NCBI GenBank assembly: GCA_016933295.1
Contig: JAFGBG010000047.1
Location: 1 to 36,670 of the forward strand
Source of the DNA: Sedimentisphaerales bacterium
GTDB taxonomy: Bacteria; Planctomycetota; Phycisphaerae; Sedimentisphaerales; Anaerobacaceae
Direction of reading: 5' to 3'
DNA: 36,670 nucleotides
Positions within the stretch are counted from its first letter, which is position 1. Each line of letters begins with the position of its first letter. The position numbers and the translations under genes are program-made. The notes under the pieces are model-generated. The model made no database searches. It had not been told where the DNA came from and saw only the letters and a program-made list of their open reading frames with translations. This document shows positions 24,753 to 33,206 of the stretch, one piece after another.

Positions 24753-25676
24753 TTGAATAATTACCATGAAACACAAAAAATAAATTTATTCGCGACTTTA
24801 GCACTAACAGGCACGGTGATTTTCTGGTCAATCGGACCGATTTTTATCACATATTTAACAGACTATCTGGATTCATGGACACAGAATTTTCTTCGATATC
24901 TTGTGGCTTGTTGTTTCTGGCTGCCGTTTCTTTTTATTTCAATCGGACAAAAGAAATTCGACAGGAGAATCTGGCGAAAGGCTATATTACCGGCAACGGC
25001 AAATCTTTTAATGCAAAGTTTTTACGCCGGAGCTTTTTATTATATAGGCCCGGCATTTATGGTATTGCTGGCAAAAACAAACATCATCTGGATAGCAGGC
25101 TTTTCACTGATATTTTTCCCGGAAGAAAGACCGTTGGCAAAAAGCAAGCGTTTCTGGCTCGGCCTGTTACTCTCAGCAACAGGAGTAGCGGGCGTTATGT
25201 ATTTCAAAGAAGATTTTACCACAGCCAAGACAATGACCGGCGTTTTTCTGTCTTTTGCGATGGCCGTTATGTGGGCGGTTTATACGTTATCGGTAAGAAT
25301 TGCCTTTAGAGATATCGATTCTAGTCATGGATTCTCCGTGATAAGCATATACACAGTAGCGGGACTTTTTATCTGTACGCTCTTATTCGGTGATGTCGGA
25401 GACTGTGTACGGCTCGGACTCACGCAATGGGTATGTATCGTGATTTCCGGAATTTTATGCATAGCTCTGGGACATGTGTTATATTATGCCGCTATGAGGC
25501 GTATCGGAGCCACTATCCCGGCACTGGTGATATTGCTACAGCCCTTTATCGTTATGGCTATTTCTCATCTGCGATTCGGCAAATCGCTGAATATTCAGCA
25601 GATAATTTGCGGAGTAGTACTGTTGGCAGGCACAGCTCTTTCCATCTGGGCACAGGAGCATCTAAAAAACACATAA
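24753..25676 (+). CDS. EamA/DMT-family transporter
   Basis: The 307-aa protein is an inner-membrane protein with about ten hydrophobic segments in two EamA repeats, roughly residues 10-150 and 160-300. The first opens 'FATLALTGTVIFWSIGPIF' and the second has 'FLSFAMAVMWAVYTLSV'. This is the drug/metabolite transporter superfamily; the substrate is unknown. The start is a TTG at 24753: no in-frame ATG exists near it, and the first membrane segment would be cut by any later start. It follows lpxB by 29 bp, so they probably share a transcript. Confidence 0.85.
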   Translation: MNNYHETQKINLFATLALTGTVIFWSIGPIFITYLTDYLDSWTQNFLRYLVACCFWLPFLFISIGQKKFDRRIWRKAILPATANLLMQSFYAGAFYYIGPAFMVLLAKTNIIWIAGFSLIFFPEERPLAKSKRFWLGLLLSATGVAGVMYFKEDFTTAKTMTGVFLSFAMAVMWAVYTLSVRIAFRDIDSSHGFSVISIYTVAGLFICTLLFGDVGDCVRLGLTQWVCIVISGILCIALGHVLYYAAMRRIGATIPALVILLQPFIVMAISHLRFGKSLNIQQIICGVVLLAGTALSIWAQEHLKNT

Positions 25677-25795
25677 ATAATATAATTTAGTCACTTTCAG
25701 GCACAAATATTTCGTTTTATACCAAAAAAACTGTAACTTTTTGCAGAGATAGCCGTCTTTATATTTATAAATGCCGTTTTTTTAGCATATCAATA

Positions 25796-25823
25796 TAGAC
25801 AATCGGCTAAAATTTGATAATAT
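25796..25823 (+). promoter_or_regulatory. Probable promoter of the secreted unknown gene
   Basis: TAGACA (25796-25801), a 16-nt spacer, and TAATAT (25818-25823). Expected start near 25830, about 30 nt before the ATG at 25862. Confidence 0.45.
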
Positions 25824-25861
25824 CTTTTCAAACTTATAAGAATAAGAAAGGCGGTGGCTAT

Positions 25862-27205
25862 ATGAAAAAGTTGCTTATTATTTCAATAATTCCGTTGTGT
25901 TTTGGGCTGGTGTTGTTAATCTCGGTGCCCTGTTTAAAAGCTCAGGAACAACAGCCCGTTCAAACATCCACAACAGTTAATACAGCCGGAACATCGCCGG
26001 ATAAAATTGTTTTTGATATGAAATATTGCTCTCTAAGCGGCAAAAAAGATGAACTGCGCTACAACTCATACTGGGGCTTCGGCGGGCGCGAGCAAGAAAC
26101 TCCGTTTATTAAAGAACTGAAAAAGGACAAAAAAGAGCTCACTGTGGTATATAATCGCTATTTCAAAGATGCAGAATGGTCCGCCGTCGAAATCAAAAAT
26201 AAAAAGCCCGTAGCATTCTATTTTGACCTTAACGCCGACGGAAAGTTCTCGGAGAACGAAAAAATTCTGCCGTCGAATACGGAAGAAACTTCAGGCTCGA
26301 CTACAACCGAATTCGTGACTCCTGACTTTACGATTAAAACAGAAGATAATCAGAAAGTACCATTTCGAGCATTGATGCAAATACGAACTTATAATAACAA
26401 TTCATCCACTCCAAACTGCATGTGGAGCCCATCCTGCGTTCTGGAAGGAACATCGACTATTGACGGGCAATCAACAAAACTGATTCTTTTTACAAACGGT
26501 TTTACCGGTTCATTCAGTGATTTCGGCAGGTGTTCTTATTATCTTGATAAAAGTGAAAAAAACATCGGCAGATATACACCCACACAAACATTAAGCAGCA
26601 TAATAAATTATAACGGTCAATTTTATAATTTAAAACTCAACGGCTCTCACGAAGAAGGCAAAACAATCCAGGCCGTAATGGAAAAGTACACCGGCACAAC
26701 GGGAAACCTAAGGGCTCAACTGACGGGAAATACGGATCTTGCGCCGAAATTAACAGGCGCAACTATTATCGGCAGCAAAGATAAAAACGTTTATTTCCGT
26801 CTCTCTGGAGACCAGACGGAACTACCGACTGGAACATATCAACTAAGTAGCGGCTATCTAAATTACGGCAAAGAAAATGAGGACTATTGGCAGTTAAATT
26901 TTACCGATGGCCCTGAATTTGCAATTGAAACCAACAAGACAGGAACCGTGGAGCTTGGCAAACCGGTCCTTTCAATCAGTGCCGTTGACGAAACAAAACG
27001 TTATCAAAGTGATGTCAAAGAGCAGAAGGTTTACTCGAAGGGCCAAAGAATATATCTTACACGCAAAATCAGCGGTATGGCCGATGAGATTTATGGCCGC
27101 TTTTCTAAAATAGAGAATAAAAAGCAAACGTACATCAAACCATCAATCAGGATTATCGATCCGGACGGCAAGCAAATAGTATCGGCCGAGATGGAGTATG
27201 GTTGA
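25862..27205 (+). CDS. Secreted protein of unknown function ending at an in-frame UGA
   Basis: To the UGA at 27203-27205 the protein has 447 residues. A signal peptide covers about 1-28 ('LLIISIIPLCFGLVLLISV'). I do not recognise a family. The mature part is rich in beta-strand patterns; 'AFYFDLNADGKFSENEKIL' (about 104-122) has a calcium-loop-like D-N-D spacing. The last part, 'PSIRIIDPDGKQIVSAEMEYG', looks like the start of an Ig-like strand pair and is cut short by the UGA. The frame stays open afterwards (separate entry), so the real product may be 490 residues. The ATG at 25862 with AAAGG upstream was chosen over the in-frame ATG at 25814, which lies before the signal peptide and inside the promoter. 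Confidence 0.75.
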   Translation: MKKLLIISIIPLCFGLVLLISVPCLKAQEQQPVQTSTTVNTAGTSPDKIVFDMKYCSLSGKKDELRYNSYWGFGGREQETPFIKELKKDKKELTVVYNRYFKDAEWSAVEIKNKKPVAFYFDLNADGKFSENEKILPSNTEETSGSTTTEFVTPDFTIKTEDNQKVPFRALMQIRTYNNNSSTPNCMWSPSCVLEGTSTIDGQSTKLILFTNGFTGSFSDFGRCSYYLDKSEKNIGRYTPTQTLSSIINYNGQFYNLKLNGSHEEGKTIQAVMEKYTGTTGNLRAQLTGNTDLAPKLTGATIIGSKDKNVYFRLSGDQTELPTGTYQLSSGYLNYGKENEDYWQLNFTDGPEFAIETNKTGTVELGKPVLSISAVDETKRYQSDVKEQKVYSKGQRIYLTRKISGMADEIYGRFSKIENKKQTYIKPSIRIIDPDGKQIVSAEMEYG

Positions 27206-27334
27206 GGCGGGACCTGCGGGTATTCGTGGCGAACCCAAGACGTTCGGCCGGGACGATACACGGTCACAATGACACAGGAAACAGGGCCTTTAGCGGGCAA
27301 ACTGGAAGCAAAACTGGAGATAACTATCGAATAA
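27203..27334 (+). other. UGA readthrough extension with SECIS-like hairpin (candidate selenocysteine)
   Basis: After the UGA the same frame is open for 42 codons to TAA (27332-27334), reading 'GGTCGYSWRTQDVRPGRY' then 'TVTMTQETGPLAGKLEAKL', which would complete the Ig-like fold. If UGA is read as selenocysteine, U448 and C452 form U-G-G-T-C. A hairpin follows: GGG (27218-27220), bulge TA, TTCG (27223-27226), loop TGG (27227-27229), CGAA, CCC (to 27236). As I recall the bacterial SECIS rules, a bulged U, a short upper stem and a G early in the loop 16-37 nt after the UGA are expected, and all are met. A nonsense mutation or sequencing error would give the same open frame but not necessarily the hairpin. 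Confidence 0.5.
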
Positions 27335-27366
27335 ATTCCAGAAAAAAAGTTAATAAACTTTAAGAT

Positions 27367-27397
27367 GGGCTGTGAGAAACAACTCGCAGCCCGTTTT
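27367..27397 (+). terminator. Intrinsic terminator after the readthrough ORF
   Basis: GGGCTGTGAG (27367-27376) pairs with CTCGCAGCCC (27383-27392), one G-U pair, 6-nt loop, then GTTTT. It begins 32 bp after the TAA of the extended frame, which suits 27334 as the gene end. Confidence 0.8.
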
Positions 27398-27433
27398 ATG
27401 CGCCTCAGATGGAATCCTGCTTTGGCAATTCGC

Positions 27434-27461
27434 TTGACAATCCGGCATTAGAATGTATGAT
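27434..27461 (+). promoter_or_regulatory. Strong promoter of the metallo-beta-lactamase-fold gene
   Basis: TTGACA (27434-27439), a 16-nt spacer, and TATGAT (27456-27461). Transcription would start near 27468, only a few bases before the ATGs at 27472 and 27475, so the message would be nearly leaderless. Confidence 0.65.
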
Positions 27462-27471
27462 AGAAAGAGGA

Positions 27472-28977
27472 ATGATGAAAAAAATAATTATTATTTGCAT
27501 TGCCTTAATTATCACCCAGACGAGTGGATCCGGATTCCTCGAAACGTCCAGCGGCGTGACACAGAGATTGGTTGACCTGAATCTGGATGGGATTGTGGAT
27601 TTCTCGGATTACGGATTATTAGCCGGATTCTGGCTTCGAAATGATTCTCTTTTCGATATTGCTCCGCCCATCGGCGACGGCCTCGTCAATTGGAAAGATC
27701 TTGCCGTATTGGCGGACAACTGGCTAATGGAATATGGTGAAGTTGTTTACATACAATGGCTCGGACATGCAAGTGTTAAAATCTGGACTGAAAACATAGT
27801 GATATATGTCGATCCGGTGTACCTGACCGAATCTCCTAAGGATGCGAATCTTGTGCTTATAAGCCACAATCACAGCGATCACTATTCACCGAGTGATATT
27901 ACCAGAGTATCGGGGCCGCAAACGAAAATAATCGCCGCGGCAAGCGTTGTCACTGCTCACGGCAGCGGCCAGGCCATTTTACCGGAGCAGATCATCGAAA
28001 TCGACGGCGTTCGTATTATTGCCGTACCGGCTTACAATACCAACAAGACCAATCATCCCAAATCTAATAACTGGGTTGGATTTATAATAGAGATTGGCTT
28101 ACAGCGGATTTATTGTGCCGGCGATACCGACCTGACGGAAGAAATGAAAGCCCTTGAAAATATTGACGTGGCGTTCCTGCCCGCAGGCGGCACATATACA
28201 ATGAACGCATCTGAAGCAGCGGAAGCAACCGGTTACTTTAAGCCGGATTTGGCGATACCTTACCACTGGGGGCGAAACGTCGGAACCTTAAGTGACGCTA
28301 AGCAATTTGCCGAATTGGCCAAATGCCGTGTGAAGATTATGGACACGGGTGAGATTATAAGTTCCGACAACTGGCTGAATGAAGCACCTTTAATCGCTTA
28401 CTGGAAGCTCGACGAAACCGAAGGTAGCATTGCTTACGAAAGTATCGCCGGTGTCAACGGCATTCTACACGGCGATCCCATCTGGCAGCCTGAAAACGGC
28501 AAATTGTCCGGGGCGCTCTATTTCGATGGCTTGGACGATTATACCGTGACAGATTTTATTCGGAATCCGGCAGACGGACCGTTTAGCATTTTTGCCTGGA
28601 TTAAAACAAATACAACAGGACGAGTTATAATCGCTCAAGCGAGCAGTTCGGGAACAGGAAGGAACTGGCTTTATACAAACTCAATCGACGGGAAATTATC
28701 AACAGATCTGAAAACCGGCGGCCGGTCAGGCAATTCACTAGTATCTGAATTCACAGTCACCGACGAACAATGGCATCATATCGGTTTTGTCTGGGATGGT
28801 TCATATCGATATCTTTACGCCGACGGCTCGGAGATCGCGAAAGACGCTTCTCCTACGACAAATCTGGAGGCATTTGACGGCGGTTTATATTTTGGTTCTA
28901 CAGCTTTTGGATCAAATGGCTTTTTTGCCGGCCTGATTGACGATATTCGCCTATACGGTGGTTCGATACATCCATAA
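27472..28977 (+). CDS. Secreted dockerin / MBL-fold hydrolase / LamG protein
   Basis: From 27472 the product has 501 residues. A signal peptide (about 1-20) leads into a dockerin-like pair: 'DLNLDGIVDFSDYGLLAGFW' (about 35-54) and 'PPIGDGLVNWKDLAVLADNW' (65-84). Residues 90-300 are a UlaG-like metallo-beta-lactamase fold with 'HNHSDH' (132-137), 'AGDTDL' (216-221) and H265. From about 307 to the end is a LamG domain ('LIAYWKLDETEGSIAYES' to 'FAGLIDDIRLYGG'). The metal site is intact, so hydrolase activity is likely; the substrate is unknown. An earlier ATG at 27409 is rejected because the promoter lies after it. Dockerin-like ends on a secreted hydrolase suggest anchoring to a surface partner. 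Confidence 0.82.
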   Translation: MMKKIIIICIALIITQTSGSGFLETSSGVTQRLVDLNLDGIVDFSDYGLLAGFWLRNDSLFDIAPPIGDGLVNWKDLAVLADNWLMEYGEVVYIQWLGHASVKIWTENIVIYVDPVYLTESPKDANLVLISHNHSDHYSPSDITRVSGPQTKIIAAASVVTAHGSGQAILPEQIIEIDGVRIIAVPAYNTNKTNHPKSNNWVGFIIEIGLQRIYCAGDTDLTEEMKALENIDVAFLPAGGTYTMNASEAAEATGYFKPDLAIPYHWGRNVGTLSDAKQFAELAKCRVKIMDTGEIISSDNWLNEAPLIAYWKLDETEGSIAYESIAGVNGILHGDPIWQPENGKLSGALYFDGLDDYTVTDFIRNPADGPFSIFAWIKTNTTGRVIIAQASSSGTGRNWLYTNSIDGKLSTDLKTGGRSGNSLVSEFTVTDEQWHHIGFVWDGSYRYLYADGSEIAKDASPTTNLEAFDGGLYFGSTAFGSNGFFAGLIDDIRLYGGSIHP

Positions 28978-29044
28978 ACATAAAATCCACTGAATAATCC
29001 GCTTTCCTTGGATATAATCTCCTTGAAAGTTCCGGATTGTATAA

Positions 29045-29074
29045 TTGACAATCACCGACAATTAACCTTAGAAT
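29045..29074 (+). promoter_or_regulatory. Promoter of the oligoendopeptidase gene
   Basis: TTGACA (29045-29050), an 18-nt spacer, and TAGAAT (29069-29074). Expected start near 29081, about 65 nt before the ATG at 29146. Confidence 0.6.
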
Positions 29075-29145
29075 GTGCTCGCGCGTACATTAATAAATCT
29101 GGTACGTATAATAAGACCCGTAAATATCTTTTTTAGGAGTTAGTT

Positions 29146-31050
29146 ATGTATAGATTTTCAAGAATAATAATCATAACAGCTTTAATCGTGGTTACCGGAT
29201 GTAATGAGTCGAAAGTACAAGTAAAGACCAAGACACAAAATCGCGAAAGAGCAAATATTGCAGAAGAGTATAAATGGAAGCTCGAAGATCTTTACGCCAC
29301 AGAACAAGCATGGAAAGATTCCAAAGAAAAGCTTATTTCTCAGTTTAACGACATAGAAAAATACAAAGGAAAATTGGCCGCATCAGCTTCGGATTTACTT
29401 GCCTGTCTCGAATTAAACAGCAACCTTTCAAAAGAATTCGGACGATTATTCAGCTATGCTTCGATGAAGTCAGACGAAGATGTACGTGACTCTAAATCTC
29501 TGGCAATGAAGCAGGAATTGCAGCAACTTGGCACTGACTACAGTTCCAAAGCGGCTTTTATCACGCCGGAAATTGCCGAAATGGACAAAAAGAAAATCGA
29601 TGCTTTTATCGAACAGGAACCGAAACTGAAAATCTATAAAATGCCTTTGTATGACATACTGCGGATGAAGCCGCATACCCTGTCGGATAAAGAAGAAAAG
29701 ATTTTGGCCGAAGCCGGGCTTTTAGCCGACGGGCCGTCCGAAATTTTTGGTGTTTTCAGCAATGCGGAACTGCCTTATCCCAAAATTAAATTAAGCGACG
29801 GCACTGAAGCTGAACTGACCAAGGCCGGATATGCCCGCTATCGGGCTTTGCCGAACCGAACTGACAGAGAAGCGGTATTTCAGGCGTTCTGGGAAGTCTT
29901 TAACAAATTCAAAGGAACCTTCGGCACACAACTTTATGCAAATGTGAAAAAAGATATGTTTTACGCCCGCACGCGTAATTATGAATCTTCACTGCACAGC
30001 GCTCTGGATCAGGACAATATTCCAACCGAGGTCTATACGTCCCTTATTGAGAATGTCACTAACAACATGGATTCTTTTCACCGTTATCTTAATCTGAAAA
30101 AGAGAATGCTTAATGTTGAAACCTTAAAATATTCCGATGTTTATGCTCCGGTAGTAAAAGGTATCGATTTACAATATACGTACGATCAGGCTCAGGAACT
30201 GATACTTTCGGCGATTGAACCGCTGGGAGAAGAATACAAGAACATCGTCGCGGAAGCATTCGAGAAACGATGGATAGATGTTTATCCCACGCCGGGCAAA
30301 CGGGCCGGAGCTTATTCCAACGGCAGTGCTTACGATGTCCATCCCTATATACTTTTGAATTATAACGGCCAATACGACGACGTCAGCACTGTAGCACATG
30401 AACTGGGCCACACAATGCACAGCTATTATGCGAATAAAAGCCAGCCATATCCGACGGCGGATTATTCGATTTTCGTCGCCGAAGTGGCTTCAACTTTTAA
30501 TGAAGCTCTTTTAATCCATAAAATGCTGGAAGAAATCAAGGATGACGACGTAAGGCTGTCTTTGCTTATGAATTATTTAGATGGAATCAAGGGCACGGTT
30601 TTCCGCCAGACGCAATTTGCCGAATTTGAGCTGCGTATACATGAAAAAGCCGAACAGGGAGAACCACTTACAGGCGATGTGCTCAACGAAATATACGGCA
30701 ATATCCTAAAAAAATATTACGGCCATGAAAAAGGAGTATGCCAAATCGACGACTTATATAAAGTCGAATGGGCATACGTTCCACATTTCTATTACAACTT
30801 CTATGTGTATCAGTATTCCACATCCTTTACGGCATCGACCGCTTTATCCGAAAAAGTTCTTGCCGGAGAAGAAGGCGTAGTTGAGAAGTATATCGAATTT
30901 TTATCGTCCGGCGGATCGGATTATCCTATCGAACTTCTTAAAAAAGCCGGAGTGGACATGACAAGCCCTGAACCTTTCAATAAAACGATAGCGGCAATGA
31001 ATCGAACCATGGATGAAATTGAGGTGATTCTTAATAAAACAGGCAGATAG
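29146..31050 (+). CDS. pepF: Oligoendopeptidase F, lipoprotein form
   Basis: The 634-aa protein is an M3B-family zinc metallopeptidase that cuts oligopeptides. The zinc site is HELGH (H418, E419, H422) with a third ligand likely E446 in 'FVAEVASTFNE'. The fold spans residues about 35-630, normal length ('YKWKLEDLYATEQAW' at the start). Unusually, the N-terminus is a short lipoprotein signal, 'IIIITALIVVTGC', with lipobox VTGC and C19, whereas PepF is normally cytoplasmic. It should act on peptides in the periplasm or at the outer membrane. The ATG follows AGGAG. An ABC ATPase gene starts 34 bp after the stop, so the two may be co-transcribed. Confidence 0.9.
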   Translation: MYRFSRIIIITALIVVTGCNESKVQVKTKTQNRERANIAEEYKWKLEDLYATEQAWKDSKEKLISQFNDIEKYKGKLAASASDLLACLELNSNLSKEFGRLFSYASMKSDEDVRDSKSLAMKQELQQLGTDYSSKAAFITPEIAEMDKKKIDAFIEQEPKLKIYKMPLYDILRMKPHTLSDKEEKILAEAGLLADGPSEIFGVFSNAELPYPKIKLSDGTEAELTKAGYARYRALPNRTDREAVFQAFWEVFNKFKGTFGTQLYANVKKDMFYARTRNYESSLHSALDQDNIPTEVYTSLIENVTNNMDSFHRYLNLKKRMLNVETLKYSDVYAPVVKGIDLQYTYDQAQELILSAIEPLGEEYKNIVAEAFEKRWIDVYPTPGKRAGAYSNGSAYDVHPYILLNYNGQYDDVSTVAHELGHTMHSYYANKSQPYPTADYSIFVAEVASTFNEALLIHKMLEEIKDDDVRLSLLMNYLDGIKGTVFRQTQFAEFELRIHEKAEQGEPLTGDVLNEIYGNILKKYYGHEKGVCQIDDLYKVEWAYVPHFYYNFYVYQYSTSFTASTALSEKVLAGEEGVVEKYIEFLSSGGSDYPIELLKKAGVDMTSPEPFNKTIAAMNRTMDEIEVILNKTGR

Positions 31051-31084
31051 AAGTTGGCCGGTATCGTAATGAACTGGATTAATA

Positions 31085-31783
31085 ATGGATTCTGATTATT
31101 TTGTCGAAACGAAAGATTTGACGAAAACATATTCATCCGGCAGGATCAAGCTGACGGCCCTGAGTAATGTAAATATTTATCTGAAAAAAGGACAGTTCCT
31201 AGGGATTACCGGAGCTTCGGGTTCCGGTAAATCCACCCTGATGAATCTTTTGGGCGGCCTGGATAAACCGTCATCGGGAACAATCAAGGTTCAGGGCAAA
31301 TTCATTTCCGAACTGGATTGTGACGAACTGGCCCTCTACCGACGTTACCAGGTGGGCATGATTTTCCAGTCATTTAATCTTGTTTCATCCTATACTGCAT
31401 TGGAGAATGTCGCATTCCCCCTGCTTTTCGCCGATGTGCCGAAAAAGGAAAGAATGAAACGAGCGGCGGAAATACTCAATATGGTAGGATTGCACGAACG
31501 AAAGGACCACCGGCCGGCCGAACTTTCCGGCGGTGAACAGCAAAGAGTGGCCATCGCCCGCGCCCTTATAAATCATCCAAAGATACTTCTTGCCGACGAA
31601 CCTACAGGTAATCTGGACAGTAAAACATCGCGCCAAATCACTCAAATACTTGCTGACCTGAATAAAAACCAGGGACTTACCGTCGTTATGATATCACACG
31701 AAGAATCTTTATTAGCCGAATATGCCGATGACATTGTTCATCTATGTGACGGGAAAATAGCTGAACAGGAAACAAATAGTTAA
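31085..31783 (+). CDS. ABC transporter ATPase, MacB/LolD type
   Basis: The 232-aa ATPase has all core motifs: Walker A 'GASGSGKST' (43-51), Q-loop Q95, signature 'LSGGEQQ' (147-153), Walker B 'ILLADEP' (167-173), and H-loop H205. The 'DLTKTYSSGRIKLTALSNVN' opening and 'DEPTGNLDSKTS' are typical of the LolD/MacB/FtsE group, which couples ATP use to mechanical movement of an FtsX-type permease and not to classical import. The permease gene follows 5 bp after the stop, so the two form a complex. Start codon ATG at 31085; the ribosome site is weak. Confidence 0.9.
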   Translation: MDSDYFVETKDLTKTYSSGRIKLTALSNVNIYLKKGQFLGITGASGSGKSTLMNLLGGLDKPSSGTIKVQGKFISELDCDELALYRRYQVGMIFQSFNLVSSYTALENVAFPLLFADVPKKERMKRAAEILNMVGLHERKDHRPAELSGGEQQRVAIARALINHPKILLADEPTGNLDSKTSRQITQILADLNKNQGLTVVMISHEESLLAEYADDIVHLCDGKIAEQETNS

Positions 31784-31788
31784 AAATA

Positions 31789-33144
31789 ATGAGATTTTCC
31801 GATTACATCGAACAGTCCTTTTCCAACCTTCGCAAGAAGAAACTGCGCACTTTCCTGACCACGTTCGGGGTCGTGATAGGAATCGGAGCTCTTGTATGCA
31901 TGTTCGCATTCGGTAAAGGGATGCAGAAAAACATGACGGAAGGTTTTAACAAACTCGAACTTTTCAATTATCTCGGTGTTTTTCAACGTTCGGAAAACAA
32001 CAAAAGCAATGAATCCACTCAGGATCCGAATTCCCAAAACGAAGCGGATCGACGAAAACGTCTTTTGGACGACGATTTTATTATTGAGCTCACCAAAATC
32101 GAGGGTGTGGAATGGGCCTTTCCGGAAATTCGCTTTCTCGCCATGATTCGATATCAGGAAGAGGAGGAATTCAGCCTTATCCAGGTTCTTCCCGCAAGGA
32201 TATGTCAATCGGGGATAGTGAATTTCAGGGCAGGGACATATTACACATCCGATGAAGAATATTCACTGATAATAAGCGACTCACTATTGCATCGTATGGA
32301 TATAAAAAAACCGGAAGAGGCTATCGGCAAAAAAATAGAAGTTTCCACACTGGCAATCGATTTTAGCCTCGACAATATCCCGAATATCCTGTCCTTTCTC
32401 CGGGGACAGGGGCTGCCGTTCTCCAGGCAAAGCTACACTTTTACTATTGTCGGTGTAACCGAACGAATGGGGATGGGCGGTCCGACGCTCATACGCAGTG
32501 GCGTTTGTATCCCGTATGGCACTTCCAAAAAAATGAAGAAACTTCCTGTGACGAGCATTTCGGATTTATTCGTCTCTACTCAGCAAACGCAGGGCTATTC
32601 TGCCATCGGGATAAAACTGACTTCGCCAAAATACGTCGAACCCGTCAGGAAACGGATGGAAGAGATGGGTTTTAATACATTCTCTTTAACGGATCAGATC
32701 GAAGAAATCAAAACGGTATTTATTTTCATGGATTTGTTTTTATTCGCGGTCGGGATGATTGCCATCGTTGTCGCATCACTGGGTATCATCAACACGATGG
32801 TCATGTCCATCCTGGAAAGATATAAAGAGATAGGAATCATGAAAGCGGTGGGAGCAAGCAACAAAGACGTGAAAAAAATATTCTTGTTCGAATCAGGAGT
32901 TATCGGTTTCATGGGAGGAATTTTCGGGCTTACCCTCGGATGGATAGTAAGTGTGATAATCAATGTTGTTATAAACAGTATCGCAGTCAGAGAGGGTGCT
33001 CCCAATATGAATTACTTCAGCTTTCCATGGTGGTTGTGCTTAGGTTCAATCGCCTTTTCGGTACTGATAAGTTTAATCGCCGGTATATATCCGACGGTAA
33101 GGGCTGCGAAAATCGATCCAGTTATCGCCCTGCGGCATGATTAA
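31789..33144 (+). CDS. ABC transporter permease, MacB/FtsX type
   Basis: The 451-aa protein has one membrane segment near the N-terminus ('FLTTFGVVIGIGALVCMFAF', about 22-41), a long extracytoplasmic MacB-like domain (about 50-305), and three C-terminal segments (about 310-335, 365-390, 413-435). It ends 'YPTVRAAKIDPVIALRHD', the standard finish of the family. 'ILERYKEIGIMKAVGAS' is the coupling helix that touches the ATPase. It probably moves a lipoprotein, peptide or envelope lipid; the cargo is unknown. No membrane-fusion subunit is adjacent. The ATG is 5 bp after the ATPase stop. Confidence 0.9.
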   Translation: MRFSDYIEQSFSNLRKKKLRTFLTTFGVVIGIGALVCMFAFGKGMQKNMTEGFNKLELFNYLGVFQRSENNKSNESTQDPNSQNEADRRKRLLDDDFIIELTKIEGVEWAFPEIRFLAMIRYQEEEEFSLIQVLPARICQSGIVNFRAGTYYTSDEEYSLIISDSLLHRMDIKKPEEAIGKKIEVSTLAIDFSLDNIPNILSFLRGQGLPFSRQSYTFTIVGVTERMGMGGPTLIRSGVCIPYGTSKKMKKLPVTSISDLFVSTQQTQGYSAIGIKLTSPKYVEPVRKRMEEMGFNTFSLTDQIEEIKTVFIFMDLFLFAVGMIAIVVASLGIINTMVMSILERYKEIGIMKAVGASNKDVKKIFLFESGVIGFMGGIFGLTLGWIVSVIINVVINSIAVREGAPNMNYFSFPWWLCLGSIAFSVLISLIAGIYPTVRAAKIDPVIALRHD

Positions 33145-33206
33145 GATACCAAGTAACTCTCCAATAGAGATTCTCGAAGGAAGAACCGATATCAACGAAT
33201 TCCGTT

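Noticed and set aside
27409-27471. Upstream start of the MBL-fold gene
   Set aside because: It lies before and inside a strong promoter, and its residues precede the signal peptide.
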